Shown: in pieces, positions 25,036 to 34,005 of the stretch | Numbering within the stretch: the stretch's first letter is position 1 | Layout of the letters: each line of letters starts with the position of its first letter | DNA from: Bacteroidota bacterium | Lineage (GTDB): Bacteria > Bacteroidota > Bacteroidia > Bacteroidales > FEN-979 | Assembly (NCBI GenBank): GCA_026391805.1 | Contig: JAPLDJ010000012.1 | Coordinates: 135,268 to 199,267, forward strand | Length of the DNA: 64,000 nucleotides | Reading direction: 5' to 3' | Position numbers and translations under genes: made by a program | The notes under the pieces: generated by a model | The model's database searches: none | Seen by the model: the letters and a program-made list of their open reading frames with translations, nothing else | Told to the model about the DNA's origin: nothing

Positions 25036-26229
25036 ATGGGAACTGAAAAAATTAAAGTTACAACTTTTGAAAACACAAAATTGAACGTGGTTAAGTTGAA
25101 CTGGCAAGAGGTGTATTACACTAATTGTCCTCTCGTGTCCGCCAGTAACGTGGATGAAGGCTTGGGTCTGACCAAGAAAGAGTTTAAAAAGATCGGGGTC
25201 AAGTTTGCCTACATGCGTTCAACCCCCGAGACCGATTGGTATCCCCACTACATTCACAATCAGGAAAATCTTATCCGCTTCGGTGGTTTGTTTCCACCTA
25301 TCGAAGTCCACGCAGATATTCGTCGGACCAAGCTTCTGGGGGTAACACAGATGCCGGCCGAAGGCGGCGTTATGATGGTACGTGCCAAGGACGATATCTA
25401 CCGAATGGCTGATTTAAAAGGCAAAAAGATCGGCATTTCCAAGAGTATGAACCAGATCAAAAACGACTGGTGGCGCATTCAGGAACACCAGGGGATTGAT
25501 TTGTTTCTTCGAATGAACGGCATGACGATGGACGATATTGAATTGGTTGAGTTTCCATACGCAGATGACTGGTATAATCTACCGGAAATGATGAAAGCAA
25601 CCATGGAACAATCGATTGATCTGTGGCTGGCGCGTGACCACAAGCGCGACCTGGCTTTCCGTCCGCTGGAAACCGCTCTGGAAAAAGGAATCATCGATGC
25701 GATGTACATGCAAACCAAGCCGCTACAGCAGGTCAGCGAGGCGACGGGTAAGTTTGCAGCAATCGAGGACCTCTCTCGTTATCCTGACTGGCGCCTTCAG
25801 GTGGCTAACATTCCTGCAGCTATCACGTGTACCGATGTCATGGCCAGGGAACACCCAGAACTCGCTGTTACATTTATGAAAGGTATGATTCGGGCCGGTC
25901 GCTGGGCCAATCAGAACAAGTATGCTGCAGCGGAAATTCTCGACCAGCAAACCTTCTATCGCGACATCGAGGCTACTTACCAAGGCATCAGAGATGTTGA
26001 CCTGGTGCCCAACCTTTCACCTTTGAATCTCGCCGCTGTTACGATCGGTAAAGAATTTATGCTAAGTCATGGTTACATCAAGAATGATTTTGATGTAAAC
26101 GAATGGGCAGCACCGGAATTCCTCGAACAAGCTGCAAGAGAATTACTGGAAGACGAGTGGAAGAAAAGATCAACAGCAAAACTACCTGCAACAGCCGGAA
26201 CACTGAAATCGGGTGGCCGGATCGGGTAG
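25036..26229 (+). CDS. DszB-like sulfinate desulfinase homologue
   Basis: The 397-residue protein aligns by eye with DszB, the 2'-hydroxybiphenyl-2-sulfinate desulfinase of Rhodococcus. YYTNCPL matches its YSNCPV, RFGGLFPP its RFGGEIPP, TKLLGVTQ its TRLLGIT, ADLKGKKIGIS its ADLAGRRIGVS, and VNEWAAPEFL its LDQWAAPEFL. The catalytic residues Cys27, His60 and Arg70 of DszB correspond to Cys31, His71 and Arg81. The fold is that of periplasmic NMT1/SsuA-type binding proteins, but there is no signal peptide, so it should be a cytoplasmic enzyme. A desulfinase releases sulfite from a sulfinate; the substrate here is unknown. Decarboxylases of the same fold (4,5-dihydroxyphthalate type) are the main alternative. 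The ATG at 25036 is chosen over TTG at 25000. Confidence 0.8.
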   Translation: MGTEKIKVTTFENTKLNVVKLNWQEVYYTNCPLVSASNVDEGLGLTKKEFKKIGVKFAYMRSTPETDWYPHYIHNQENLIRFGGLFPPIEVHADIRRTKLLGVTQMPAEGGVMMVRAKDDIYRMADLKGKKIGISKSMNQIKNDWWRIQEHQGIDLFLRMNGMTMDDIELVEFPYADDWYNLPEMMKATMEQSIDLWLARDHKRDLAFRPLETALEKGIIDAMYMQTKPLQQVSEATGKFAAIEDLSRYPDWRLQVANIPAAITCTDVMAREHPELAVTFMKGMIRAGRWANQNKYAAAEILDQQTFYRDIEATYQGIRDVDLVPNLSPLNLAAVTIGKEFMLSHGYIKNDFDVNEWAAPEFLEQAARELLEDEWKKRSTAKLPATAGTLKSGGRIG

Positions 26230-26339
26230 CCGGGAGGAGGCTCGGAGGAAGTTAGTCCGGACAGATATGTTTATGCAAAGGCAACCTGAGAACGGGGGCC
26301 AAAGGATTAGGTTATAGTTACAATTAAAAACAGGAAATT

Positions 26340-26915
26340 ATGAAAATGAAGGTCTTTTTACCATTAGGCTTAATCGTGTTAATGATTGCCTGCTCTCCAA
26401 CAACCCAGATAACAAAAAGCTGGACAGATCCATCATGGGTTCCGGGTGGTGTTTTACCATTTAAAAAAGTCCTGGTTGTTGCCGCATTAAAAGATGAATC
26501 ATCCAGGAGGCTTGCCGAGGATAAAATAGTTTCAAAGGTCAAACAGGTTGTTGTTGTGCAATCTTACAGCTACCTTCAATCCACTGACACAGATCAGAAC
26601 AAGCTGGAAGAAAAGTTAAAAAAGGATGGTTTTGACGGCATTATACTGGTTCGTTTGACAGATGTTGATAAAAGTGTTTCTTATACACCGGGCACATCTT
26701 ACGGAGGATGGTATGGCTACCGGTATTCTTCTCCCGGTTATTATTCTGAAGACAAAACGTTCCTTGTTGAAACAAACTTCTATTCCCTGGAGCAAAAGAA
26801 ACTTATGTGGTCCGGCACCACTTCAACGCTTAATCCTACGCAGCTTGACCAAACCCTTGATGATATTATTACAGCCATCAGGAATGAAATGTTGCAGAAA
26901 GGCCTGATAAAGTAA
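26340..26915 (+). CDS. lipoprotein of unknown function
   Basis: The 191-residue product has a type II signal peptide with lipobox LMIACS (Cys18). The mature part contains KKVLVVAALKDESSRRLAED and DGFDGIILVRLTDVDKS, a pattern seen in envelope lipoproteins of the DUF4136-like kind, then a Tyr/Gly-rich GGWYGYRYSSPGYY segment and LMWSGTTSTLNP. It is probably attached to a membrane facing the periplasm. Its relation to the sulfur-related genes on both sides is unclear. Confidence 0.75.
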   Translation: MKMKVFLPLGLIVLMIACSPTTQITKSWTDPSWVPGGVLPFKKVLVVAALKDESSRRLAEDKIVSKVKQVVVVQSYSYLQSTDTDQNKLEEKLKKDGFDGIILVRLTDVDKSVSYTPGTSYGGWYGYRYSSPGYYSEDKTFLVETNFYSLEQKKLMWSGTTSTLNPTQLDQTLDDIITAIRNEMLQKGLIK

Positions 26916-27074
26916 TGATCCGGTTCTGTTCCAGTCAAAATGAATAACAGCAGTATATCTGTGGAAACATGGATATATTTAAAAATATCCTTGAAATCTT
27001 GCTTTTGACCCTCTGAACCAATCAAGCCATAGTCATATTTTAATAATCAACAATTTATCTAAAACCATGAAACC

Positions 27075-27539
27075 ATGAAACAGTACATTTTAATCATTGC
27101 TGCATTATTCCTTGCATCATTTGCCTACACGCAATCAAATAAAGAAGAGATCGACCTGATGCAGGCCGCATTCGGGATGGATAAAAAAGCAGTTGTAGCA
27201 GATTTCGTTAAACCTTCTGCCGTTCAGAAAGATGCCTTCTGGAAATTGTATGACGAATATGAAACACAGCGGAAAGCTCTCGGGAAAGAAAGAATCGAAC
27301 TGTTAAAGCAATATGCGGACCAGTACCTTACGATGACAAGTGAACAGGCCGATGTATGGACGAAGAAGGTTATGGACCTCCAGAAAAAAACCGATAACCT
27401 GATCATCGCTTATTATACCAAGGTAAAAGCTATATCCGACGGTATTGTCGCCACCCAGTTTTACCAGATTGAAAACTATATCCTGACAGCGATCCGGATG
27501 CAATTGCTTCATGAGGTTCCGTTTTTGCGCAAGCCCTGA
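27075..27539 (+). CDS. secreted helical protein of unknown function
   Basis: This 154-residue protein has a signal peptide (MKQYILIIAALFLASFAYTQ) and a mature part that is almost all helix, rich in Lys and Glu, with the segment FVKPSAVQKDAFWKLYDEYE and KALGKERIELLKQYADQY. The layout is like Spy/CpxP-type periplasmic chaperones, but the LTxxQ motifs of that family are not present. It starts 159 bp after the lipoprotein gene and 46 bp before the oxidoreductase gene. Confidence 0.75.
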   Translation: MKQYILIIAALFLASFAYTQSNKEEIDLMQAAFGMDKKAVVADFVKPSAVQKDAFWKLYDEYETQRKALGKERIELLKQYADQYLTMTSEQADVWTKKVMDLQKKTDNLIIAYYTKVKAISDGIVATQFYQIENYILTAIRMQLLHEVPFLRKP

Positions 27540-27584
27540 TTCTTATTTCATTTTTATTCACTACCAGTTAAAACCGTAAATATT

Positions 27585-29294
27585 ATGAAAGTCATCATTG
27601 TTGGCGGAGTAGCCGGAGGTGCGTCCTGTGCGGCACGCCTTCGCAGGCTGGATGAAACAGCCGAAATCCTTATGGTTGAACGTGGACCCTATGTTTCTTA
27701 CGCGAACTGCGGTCTTCCTTACCATGTGGGAGGTGTGATCCAAAAGGAATCGAGCCTCCTGGTTGCAAATGAACAGGTATTCCGGGCTCAGTTCAACATT
27801 GATGTGCGCACCAATTGCGAGGCCGTTGCGATCTCGCCCAAGGAAAAAACAATTCAGCTGCGCGATGTTAAAACCGGCGAAGTCACAACACAAACGTACG
27901 ACAAACTGGTGCTTGCGCCGGGAGCTGCGGCCGTTCACCCTCCCCTGCCGGGCATTGATCTTCCTGGTATATTTCATGTAAGGACAGTACCCGATGCGCA
28001 TTCGATCAACGAGTGGCTGGAAAAAGGCAATCCCTTCCTTTCAGGCATGTTCAGGTATTCGGGGTTCCAGGCAGTGAGGCCAAAGACTCGCGCTGTCGTT
28101 GTCGGCGGCGGGTTCATCGGCCTGGAAACTGCCGAAAACCTGATCCACCGGGGCTTTGAAGTAACGCTGCTGCAGAATTCAGGTCATGTTCTTACACCGC
28201 TCGATCCGGAGAATTCAGCAATTGTCGAGGCCTTCCTGCAGCGGAATGGCGTCCGCATTGCCCTGGGCGATGCAGTGGTAGGGTTCAAACAGGCAACAAA
28301 CGGGGGTGTTGACGTAGAGACCAAATCCGGCAAGATCTACCCGGCCGACATTGTGATCCTGGCCATCGGTGTACGCCCCGACACCACGCTTGCAAAATCG
28401 GCAGGGCTGCAGATTGGCGATCGCGGAGGAATCCGGGTTGATGAGCATATGTGCACCAGCGACCCTGATATTTTCGCTGTCGGGGATGCAGTTGAGGTGA
28501 AGGATTATATTACGGGCGAATGGAGCCTGATTGCCCTTGCAGGTCCGGCAAACCGTCAGGGACGCATCGCTGCGGATGTCATTGCAGGTCGTGATTCACG
28601 CTACCGCGGCACGCAGGGAACCGCCATTATCGGGCTTTTCGGGGCGACTGCCGCATGGACGGGCGTGAGCGAAACAACGCTGAACCGGATCGGTGATGCA
28701 GATTATGAAAAGATCTACCTCTACCCGAATTCACATGCAGGTTATTATCCCGGCGCCAAGCCCATTGCCATGAAAGTTATATTCCGGAAATCCGACGGAA
28801 AACTGCTCGGCGCCCAGGCGCTCGGACTGGATGGAGTGGATAAACGGATCAGCGCTTTTGCTGCTTTGCTGCAAATGGGAGCAACAATCTATGATCTTGA
28901 GGAAGCTGAACTCTGCTACGCTCCACAGTTTGGCAGCGCTAAAGACCCGGTGAACTTTGCCGGGATGATTGCGGCCGATGTGCTCAGGGGCGATCAGCCA
29001 ATCAGTCACTGGAAGGAAGCAATGGCAGGTTTTATCCTCGATGTGCGCGAACCATTTGAACTTGCTGTGGAAAATGTGCCCGGCGCCGCCAACATCCCGC
29101 TGGGACAACTTCGATCGCGGCTCGGAGAACTTCCCCGCGATCGTGAAATTCATGTGATCTGCCGTTCCGGCCAGCGTGCATACATGGCGACCCGCATCCT
29201 GCTGCAGAATGGATTCAAGGCTAAGAATGTTTCGGGTGGAATGTTGTCTCGGGCTCAGAATACCATGCTGGATTACAGCAATGACCAGGAATAA
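27585..29294 (+). CDS. CoA-disulfide reductase/rhodanese fusion (FAD-dependent)
   Basis: The 569-residue protein starts with an FAD-binding MKVIIVGGVAGGASCAARLR, the active-site segment SYANCGLPY (Cys42), a second dinucleotide-binding VVVGGGFIGLETAENL and DPDIFAVGDAVEV. After the dimerisation domain a rhodanese domain of about 95 residues ends with ICRSGQRAYMA, giving Cys526 as persulfide carrier. This architecture (CoADR-Rhd) reduces CoA persulfides or polysulfides with NAD(P)H, linking sulfane sulfur to the thiol pool. Close to the DszB-like gene and a SulP transporter, it may process sulfur released from organosulfur compounds. Confidence 0.9.
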   Translation: MKVIIVGGVAGGASCAARLRRLDETAEILMVERGPYVSYANCGLPYHVGGVIQKESSLLVANEQVFRAQFNIDVRTNCEAVAISPKEKTIQLRDVKTGEVTTQTYDKLVLAPGAAAVHPPLPGIDLPGIFHVRTVPDAHSINEWLEKGNPFLSGMFRYSGFQAVRPKTRAVVVGGGFIGLETAENLIHRGFEVTLLQNSGHVLTPLDPENSAIVEAFLQRNGVRIALGDAVVGFKQATNGGVDVETKSGKIYPADIVILAIGVRPDTTLAKSAGLQIGDRGGIRVDEHMCTSDPDIFAVGDAVEVKDYITGEWSLIALAGPANRQGRIAADVIAGRDSRYRGTQGTAIIGLFGATAAWTGVSETTLNRIGDADYEKIYLYPNSHAGYYPGAKPIAMKVIFRKSDGKLLGAQALGLDGVDKRISAFAALLQMGATIYDLEEAELCYAPQFGSAKDPVNFAGMIAADVLRGDQPISHWKEAMAGFILDVREPFELAVENVPGAANIPLGQLRSRLGELPRDREIHVICRSGQRAYMATRILLQNGFKAKNVSGGMLSRAQNTMLDYSNDQE

Positions 29295-29355
29295 GCCGGG
29301 AATTTCAGGCTTGCGATTGGTTTTATTTGATTAACTTCTGCTTAAATAAAGTTTC

Positions 29356-31113
29356 ATGAATAAAATATCCGGAGTGTTGCGGTCTTACTTTCCCATCATT
29401 GAATGGGGAAAGGAATACAGTAGCAAAACCCTCGTAAACGACCTCGTCGTTTCGATTATTGTTTCCATTATGCTGATCCCGCAATCGCTGGCGTACGCCC
29501 AGCTTGCGGGATTGCCTCCGGAAGTCGGCCTCTATGCCTCGATGGCACCCCTTTTATTATATGCCATCTTCGGAACGTCACGCTCTCTTTCCGTAGGGCC
29601 TGTTGCTGTAACAAGTCTTATGACACTTGCAGCAGTTTCCCCGATCGTTGCCCAGGGAACTCCCGAATATCAGGGGGCTGCAATGGCACTCGCCATGCTG
29701 ACGGGTTTGATTCTCATTATACTCGGATTCCTGAAACTTGGGTTTCTCTCGAATTTCATGAGCTTTCCGGTCATGTCGGGACTCGGCACTGCCGTCGGGA
29801 TCCAGATTGCCACAGGCCAGCTCACACCGGTCCTTGGTATTCCGTCTAAAGGAGGCACCTTTCTTTCGCAGATCATTTCGCTGGTACAAAACTGTGGTCA
29901 GATCAATATCTATACTGCAGCCATCGGGGTGCCGGCTTTCATCTTTCTGTTGCTGGTGCGTAAGAACCTTGCAAACCTTTTAACCCGCGCAGGGATGGGT
30001 AAAGGAACCGCAGGCATTCTTTCGAAAATGGGACCTGTTTTTGCCATCGTCATTACCATTTTATTTGTATCAGGATTTGGGCTTGCTGACAAAGGGGTGA
30101 AAATAGTGGGCACAGTTCCTTCCGGACTTCCGAGCATATCACTGCCACCCTTCGATTTTAAGCTCTGGAGCCAGCTTGCAACCCCCGCATTGCTGATTGC
30201 AATTATTGCTTACGTCGCATCGATCTCGGTGGCACAGACGCTGGCCTCCAAAAAAAGGCAGCATATTGATCCCAACCAGGAGCTGGTAGCTTTGGGAGCC
30301 GCTAACATCGGAGCTTCCCTGTCCGGTGGTTTTCCTGTTGCAGGCGGGTTTTCACGGTCCATTGTCAACTTCGAAGCCGGTGCAGAAACACCTGCCGCCG
30401 GCGCCTATACTGCGGTCGGGATTGCGCTTGTCGCACTTTTCCTCACACCACTGCTGTATTTCCTGCCCAGCGCAACACTCGGGGCAACCATCATGGTGGC
30501 GGTTCTTTCGCTGGTCAATTTCAAGGCAGTAAAACAAACCTGGGCCTTTTCACGAACAGATGCCATCGCAATGGCGCTGACGATCATTCTTACCCTGACA
30601 TTAGGAGTTATTGCAGGGCTTATCGCGGGCATCGGGATTTCACTTGTAATGCACCTCTATCGTACATCCAGGCCTCATGTGGCCATCGTCGGCCAGATCC
30701 CCGGAACACAGCATTTCAGAAATATAGAACGCCACGAGGTTGTAACGATTTCCGGGATCGTTTCGATGCGCGTCGACGAAAGCCTCTATTTCCCTAACGC
30801 GCGGTTCCTGGAGAACAGCGTAAGTGAGATTGTGGCCAAAAACCCGGAGATACGCCATTTTATCCTCAATTGTTCGGCGGTCAATACCATCGACGCTTCA
30901 GGGCTGGAAAGCCTGAAAGCCATTAACCAAAGACTGAAAGACGGAGGAATTGCATTTCACCTTTCCGAAGTTAAGGGTCCGATCATGGATCACCTGAAAA
31001 AAACACAATTCTACCAGGAACTTAAGGGCAGGATTCATTTTACGCATTATGATGCAGTTTACAGCATTGATCCTGATCTGGCAAAAAAAACCCTGGAAAA
31101 AGCAAGAAATTAA
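29356..31113 (+). CDS. SulP-family anion (sulfate) transporter with STAS domain
   Basis: The 585-residue protein shows the SulP signature SIIVSIMLIPQSLAYAQLAG near residue 32, then about 12 to 14 membrane helices, and a cytoplasmic STAS domain from about residue 460 with FILNCSAVNTIDASGLESL. SulP carriers import sulfate, bicarbonate or other anions; sulfite export is known for some families but not predictable here. It follows the CoADR-rhodanese gene by 61 bp, consistent with a sulfur role, and is followed closely by a small membrane protein gene. Confidence 0.9.
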   Translation: MNKISGVLRSYFPIIEWGKEYSSKTLVNDLVVSIIVSIMLIPQSLAYAQLAGLPPEVGLYASMAPLLLYAIFGTSRSLSVGPVAVTSLMTLAAVSPIVAQGTPEYQGAAMALAMLTGLILIILGFLKLGFLSNFMSFPVMSGLGTAVGIQIATGQLTPVLGIPSKGGTFLSQIISLVQNCGQINIYTAAIGVPAFIFLLLVRKNLANLLTRAGMGKGTAGILSKMGPVFAIVITILFVSGFGLADKGVKIVGTVPSGLPSISLPPFDFKLWSQLATPALLIAIIAYVASISVAQTLASKKRQHIDPNQELVALGAANIGASLSGGFPVAGGFSRSIVNFEAGAETPAAGAYTAVGIALVALFLTPLLYFLPSATLGATIMVAVLSLVNFKAVKQTWAFSRTDAIAMALTIILTLTLGVIAGLIAGIGISLVMHLYRTSRPHVAIVGQIPGTQHFRNIERHEVVTISGIVSMRVDESLYFPNARFLENSVSEIVAKNPEIRHFILNCSAVNTIDASGLESLKAINQRLKDGGIAFHLSEVKGPIMDHLKKTQFYQELKGRIHFTHYDAVYSIDPDLAKKTLEKARN

Positions 31114-31131
31114 TCAAGCGGTAACCGGAAA

Positions 31132-31659
31132 ATGGAAAATCAGAAACCTAAACGAAACTGGAAACAGAAGCTGTTCCGTGAGTTCAGCGAGTACCTGGTC
31201 AATTTTGTTTACATGGCCATTTTTTTCAGTGCCGTTGTGCTTTACAGGCGACTGGTACTGGCTCAGCATGGAATTATCGTTGAAGATTATTTTGCCGGCG
31301 TTATCAAAGCGGCGGTTATAGCAAAGGTAGTTATGATCGGTGCTTTTCTCCGGATCAGCCGCAAATTTGAGCATAAGCCACTGATTATTCCGGCGCTTTA
31401 CAAAGCGGTACTGTTCACGATATGGGTGATGGTGTTCGACATGCTCGAGGTCCTTATCGGCGGATTTATTCACAGCCCCGTCCTGGCCGACGCTTATGCC
31501 GCGCTGAAAGACAGGGTGAACGTTGTCTGGCTTGGAGCTGTATTGGTAATTTTCGTTTCCTTCATTCCCTTCTTTGCTTTCAAGGAACTGTCGCGGGTTC
31601 TTGGCGGCGATAAGGTCCGGGACAGGTTTTTTAAGAAACAGGAGGAAACGTCCGGTTAA
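31132..31659 (+). CDS. membrane protein of unknown function
   Basis: The 175-residue product has about four hydrophobic helices (residues near 20-40, 50-72, 85-112 and 130-155) and basic ends (MENQKPKRNWKQKLF at the N-terminus and RFFKKQEE at the C-terminus). No domain is recognised. It starts 18 bp after the SulP gene and is probably cotranscribed, so a role in the transport module is possible but unproven. Confidence 0.7.
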   Translation: MENQKPKRNWKQKLFREFSEYLVNFVYMAIFFSAVVLYRRLVLAQHGIIVEDYFAGVIKAAVIAKVVMIGAFLRISRKFEHKPLIIPALYKAVLFTIWVMVFDMLEVLIGGFIHSPVLADAYAALKDRVNVVWLGAVLVIFVSFIPFFAFKELSRVLGGDKVRDRFFKKQEETSG

Positions 31660-31715
31660 AAAGAATGCACCTTATCCCCCGGGGGACTGACTAATAAGTT
31701 AAAATTTAATATATC

Positions 31716-31838
31716 TCGCAGATTCACGCTGATTTTGCGCAGATTCACGCAGAAATAGATGCTTGGTAATGAGCCATCTGCGAAAATTTGCGATTAATCT
31801 GCGAAAACCTGCCTGACGGCAGTCAGGTCTGCGAGAAC
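31716..31838. repeat. GCAGATT-type repeats with an inserted 20-bp near-palindrome
   Basis: Tandem-like TTCACGCTGATTTTGCGCAG and CTGCGAAAA units fill this gap. At 31808-31827 the sequence CCTGCCTGACGGCAGTCAGG, an imperfect palindrome, interrupts the repeat between CTGCGAAAA and TCTGCGAGAAC. Related 20-mers occur at 35795 and 41362. Confidence 0.65.
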
Positions 31839-31917
31839 AAAATGAACTTTTTAGTCAGCCCCGTGAAAATGCTCACTTAAAAAGATTCAATAACTGTAAT
31901 AACATTACTTCCTTAAC

Positions 31918-32775
31918 ATGAACAAACCTGGACGAAAAATCATCTTCATTGCAGCCTTACTGGCTGTTCTCATTTCTTCCCTTGAAAAAACTTCGGCCCA
32001 GGATGCAACCTATTATCCAAAGGGCAACCCGGATAAATGGAATGTCTCGCTGACCCCTTTCTTCTGGATTCCCTGGTCAAACGGAAGTATTACTTCATCC
32101 TACATTTCTGCAAATTTTAATAAACCGGCCATCGATCTTCTTAAAAACGTTGAGATGGCCTTTATGGTCAATGCGGAATTGTCAAAAGGAAAATTCTTTA
32201 TCTCCCCTACTTACATCTACAACAGGGTGAGCTCGGAGCAGGTAGTCCGTACCGATAAAAAAGGCGAAGACGCACTGGTGGCGGCAAAGCAGCTGACCAT
32301 GAACATTGCCGAGCTTATTACCGGAGTGACTCTTCCTGTAAATAAAAAATTCGACCTTGAGCCTTACCTGGGCTGCCGTTATAATAATTTCAAGGTTGAA
32401 GTTGATGCGGAAGGAAAACTGGACAGTACGACCGTCAATGAAACAAGCGATTTCTGGGATCCTGTGATGGGACTCCGTGCAAATTACTTTCCGCATCCGC
32501 GTGTCCCGTTGTCTCTTAGGGCGGATGTCGGTGGCTTCGGCGTCGGGTCATATTTGTCATGGACCGTCGCATTCAATGGCGGGTACTCGGTTTCTCCCCA
32601 GATTGACCTGCTGGCCGGATTCAACCTGTATGGTTTCGACTATCAGTCCAAATCCGACAAGGACAGGTATGTCGGCCTTCAGGCTGTTTTTTATGGATTT
32701 GACATTGGAATAAGGATCATTCTTCCAAAAAGATTTAAGGATCCTTCGATCTATAAAAAAGCAAAAAAGGGTTAA
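31918..32775 (+). CDS. probable outer membrane beta-barrel protein
   Basis: The 285-residue product starts with a signal peptide (IFIAALLAVLISSLEKTSAQ). The mature part has alternating hydrophobic and polar strands, for example KWNVSLTPFFWIPW, LSWTVAFNGGYSVS and GLQAVFYGFDIGIRIIL, typical of an outer membrane barrel of 8 to 12 strands. It ends KDPSIYKKAKKG rather than with an aromatic residue. The gene stands alone between repeat DNA and the AI-2E-family gene. Function and substrate are unknown. Confidence 0.7.
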   Translation: MNKPGRKIIFIAALLAVLISSLEKTSAQDATYYPKGNPDKWNVSLTPFFWIPWSNGSITSSYISANFNKPAIDLLKNVEMAFMVNAELSKGKFFISPTYIYNRVSSEQVVRTDKKGEDALVAAKQLTMNIAELITGVTLPVNKKFDLEPYLGCRYNNFKVEVDAEGKLDSTTVNETSDFWDPVMGLRANYFPHPRVPLSLRADVGGFGVGSYLSWTVAFNGGYSVSPQIDLLAGFNLYGFDYQSKSDKDRYVGLQAVFYGFDIGIRIILPKRFKDPSIYKKAKKG

Positions 32776-32914
32776 AACACAATCCTGAAACTTTTTTAAT
32801 ATATTTACACTTTCAGGAACTGATCTGAATCATGATCTGAAATTCTTTTAGGCAAACTCAGGAACTGAAAGCAGTTAAGTATTTTTTCTAACAGAAACAT
32901 TAAATTATACGGCC

Positions 32915-33979
32915 ATGAATAAACAAACTCCACCCTATTCAATTTATGACACAACGATCCGGTTGTTCGTCGTTTTGCTGATCATCGGCTGGTGCCTGAT
33001 GATCATGTATCCTTTTGTCAGCATCATATTGTGGAGCCTTATTCTCGCCCTGGCAATTTACCCGCTCCATACTATGCTGGCCAAAAAGATGGGAGGAAGA
33101 CCGAAACTGGCTTCGGTTATCATCGTTGTTGTCATCCTTGCCATTGTCATTCTTCCCACATGGCTGCTGATCGATAAACTTTTTAATGAGGTCAAGGCGC
33201 TCAAGGTAAGTTATGAAAACGGTACGCTGACCATCCCGCCTCCTTCAGAAAAGGTAAAAACATGGCCGGTTGTCGGAGAAAAACTTTATGACACCTGGAA
33301 CGCCGCGTCTGTTGACCTGGAGCAACTCGTCATTAAGTATAAAGACCAGCTTCTCGGTGTCGGGAAAAAAGTAGCGATGGGAATACTGAGTGCTTTTGGC
33401 AGTGTAATACAGATCATGGCTGCGCTTATCATTGCAGGGATACTGGTAGCCTTTGGCGGAACAGGTGAAGGGATCCGAAAGTTTTTCCGGAAGCTGGCGG
33501 GTGACCGGGGGGATGAATTTGCCGACATGACCCTCAAGACCGTCGGCAATGTAGTAAAAGGAATTCTCGGTGTAGCCCTCATCCTGGCCTTGCTGAACGG
33601 GATCGTCCTGATGCTGGCAGGTGTACCCTACGCAGGAATATGGACATTGCTGATATTTATTTTAGGGGTGCTTCAGATCCCGCTTTTCTTTGTAACCCTG
33701 CCCATCGTGATCTATCTGTTTGCAATGAAAGGTATAGGAGCAGCGATATTATGGTCTGTAGCCCTGGTGCTGGTCGGTTTCTCAGACAACATTCTCAGGC
33801 CGATACTGCTTGGAAAGGGGGCACCGGTTCCCATGCTGGTGATCTTCATCGGTGTGATCGGCGGGTTCATATTATCCGGCTTTATCGGGCTCTTTACCGG
33901 GGCCATCGTGTTTTCGCTGGGCTATAAATTATACATCGGATGGGTTAATTCAGGTGAAGAAATAAAGCAGCCGGAATAG
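32915..33979 (+). CDS. AI-2E family transporter (UPF0118)
   Basis: This 354-residue membrane protein has the AI-2E/TqsA-type layout: two helices at the N-terminus (LFVVLLIIGWCLMIMYPFVS), a central soluble part, then the conserved PYAGIWTLLIFILGVLQIP and GFSDNILRPILLGKGAPVPM, and GFILSGFIGLFTGAIV near the C-terminus. Members export autoinducer-2 or act as Na+/H+ antiporters. No quorum-sensing genes are near, so an ion or small-molecule efflux role is as likely. It is 26 bp upstream of the BASS-family gene, probably one transcript. Confidence 0.88.
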   Translation: MNKQTPPYSIYDTTIRLFVVLLIIGWCLMIMYPFVSIILWSLILALAIYPLHTMLAKKMGGRPKLASVIIVVVILAIVILPTWLLIDKLFNEVKALKVSYENGTLTIPPPSEKVKTWPVVGEKLYDTWNAASVDLEQLVIKYKDQLLGVGKKVAMGILSAFGSVIQIMAALIIAGILVAFGGTGEGIRKFFRKLAGDRGDEFADMTLKTVGNVVKGILGVALILALLNGIVLMLAGVPYAGIWTLLIFILGVLQIPLFFVTLPIVIYLFAMKGIGAAILWSVALVLVGFSDNILRPILLGKGAPVPMLVIFIGVIGGFILSGFIGLFTGAIVFSLGYKLYIGWVNSGEEIKQPE

Positions 33980-34005
33980 TTGCTTTTGTGGCCAGCGGAT
34001 AAACG

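Noticed and set aside
25036-26229. ABC transporter substrate-binding protein (SsuA/TauA-like)
   Set aside because: No signal peptide or lipobox is present, no ABC permease or ATPase adjoins, and the DszB catalytic residues are kept.
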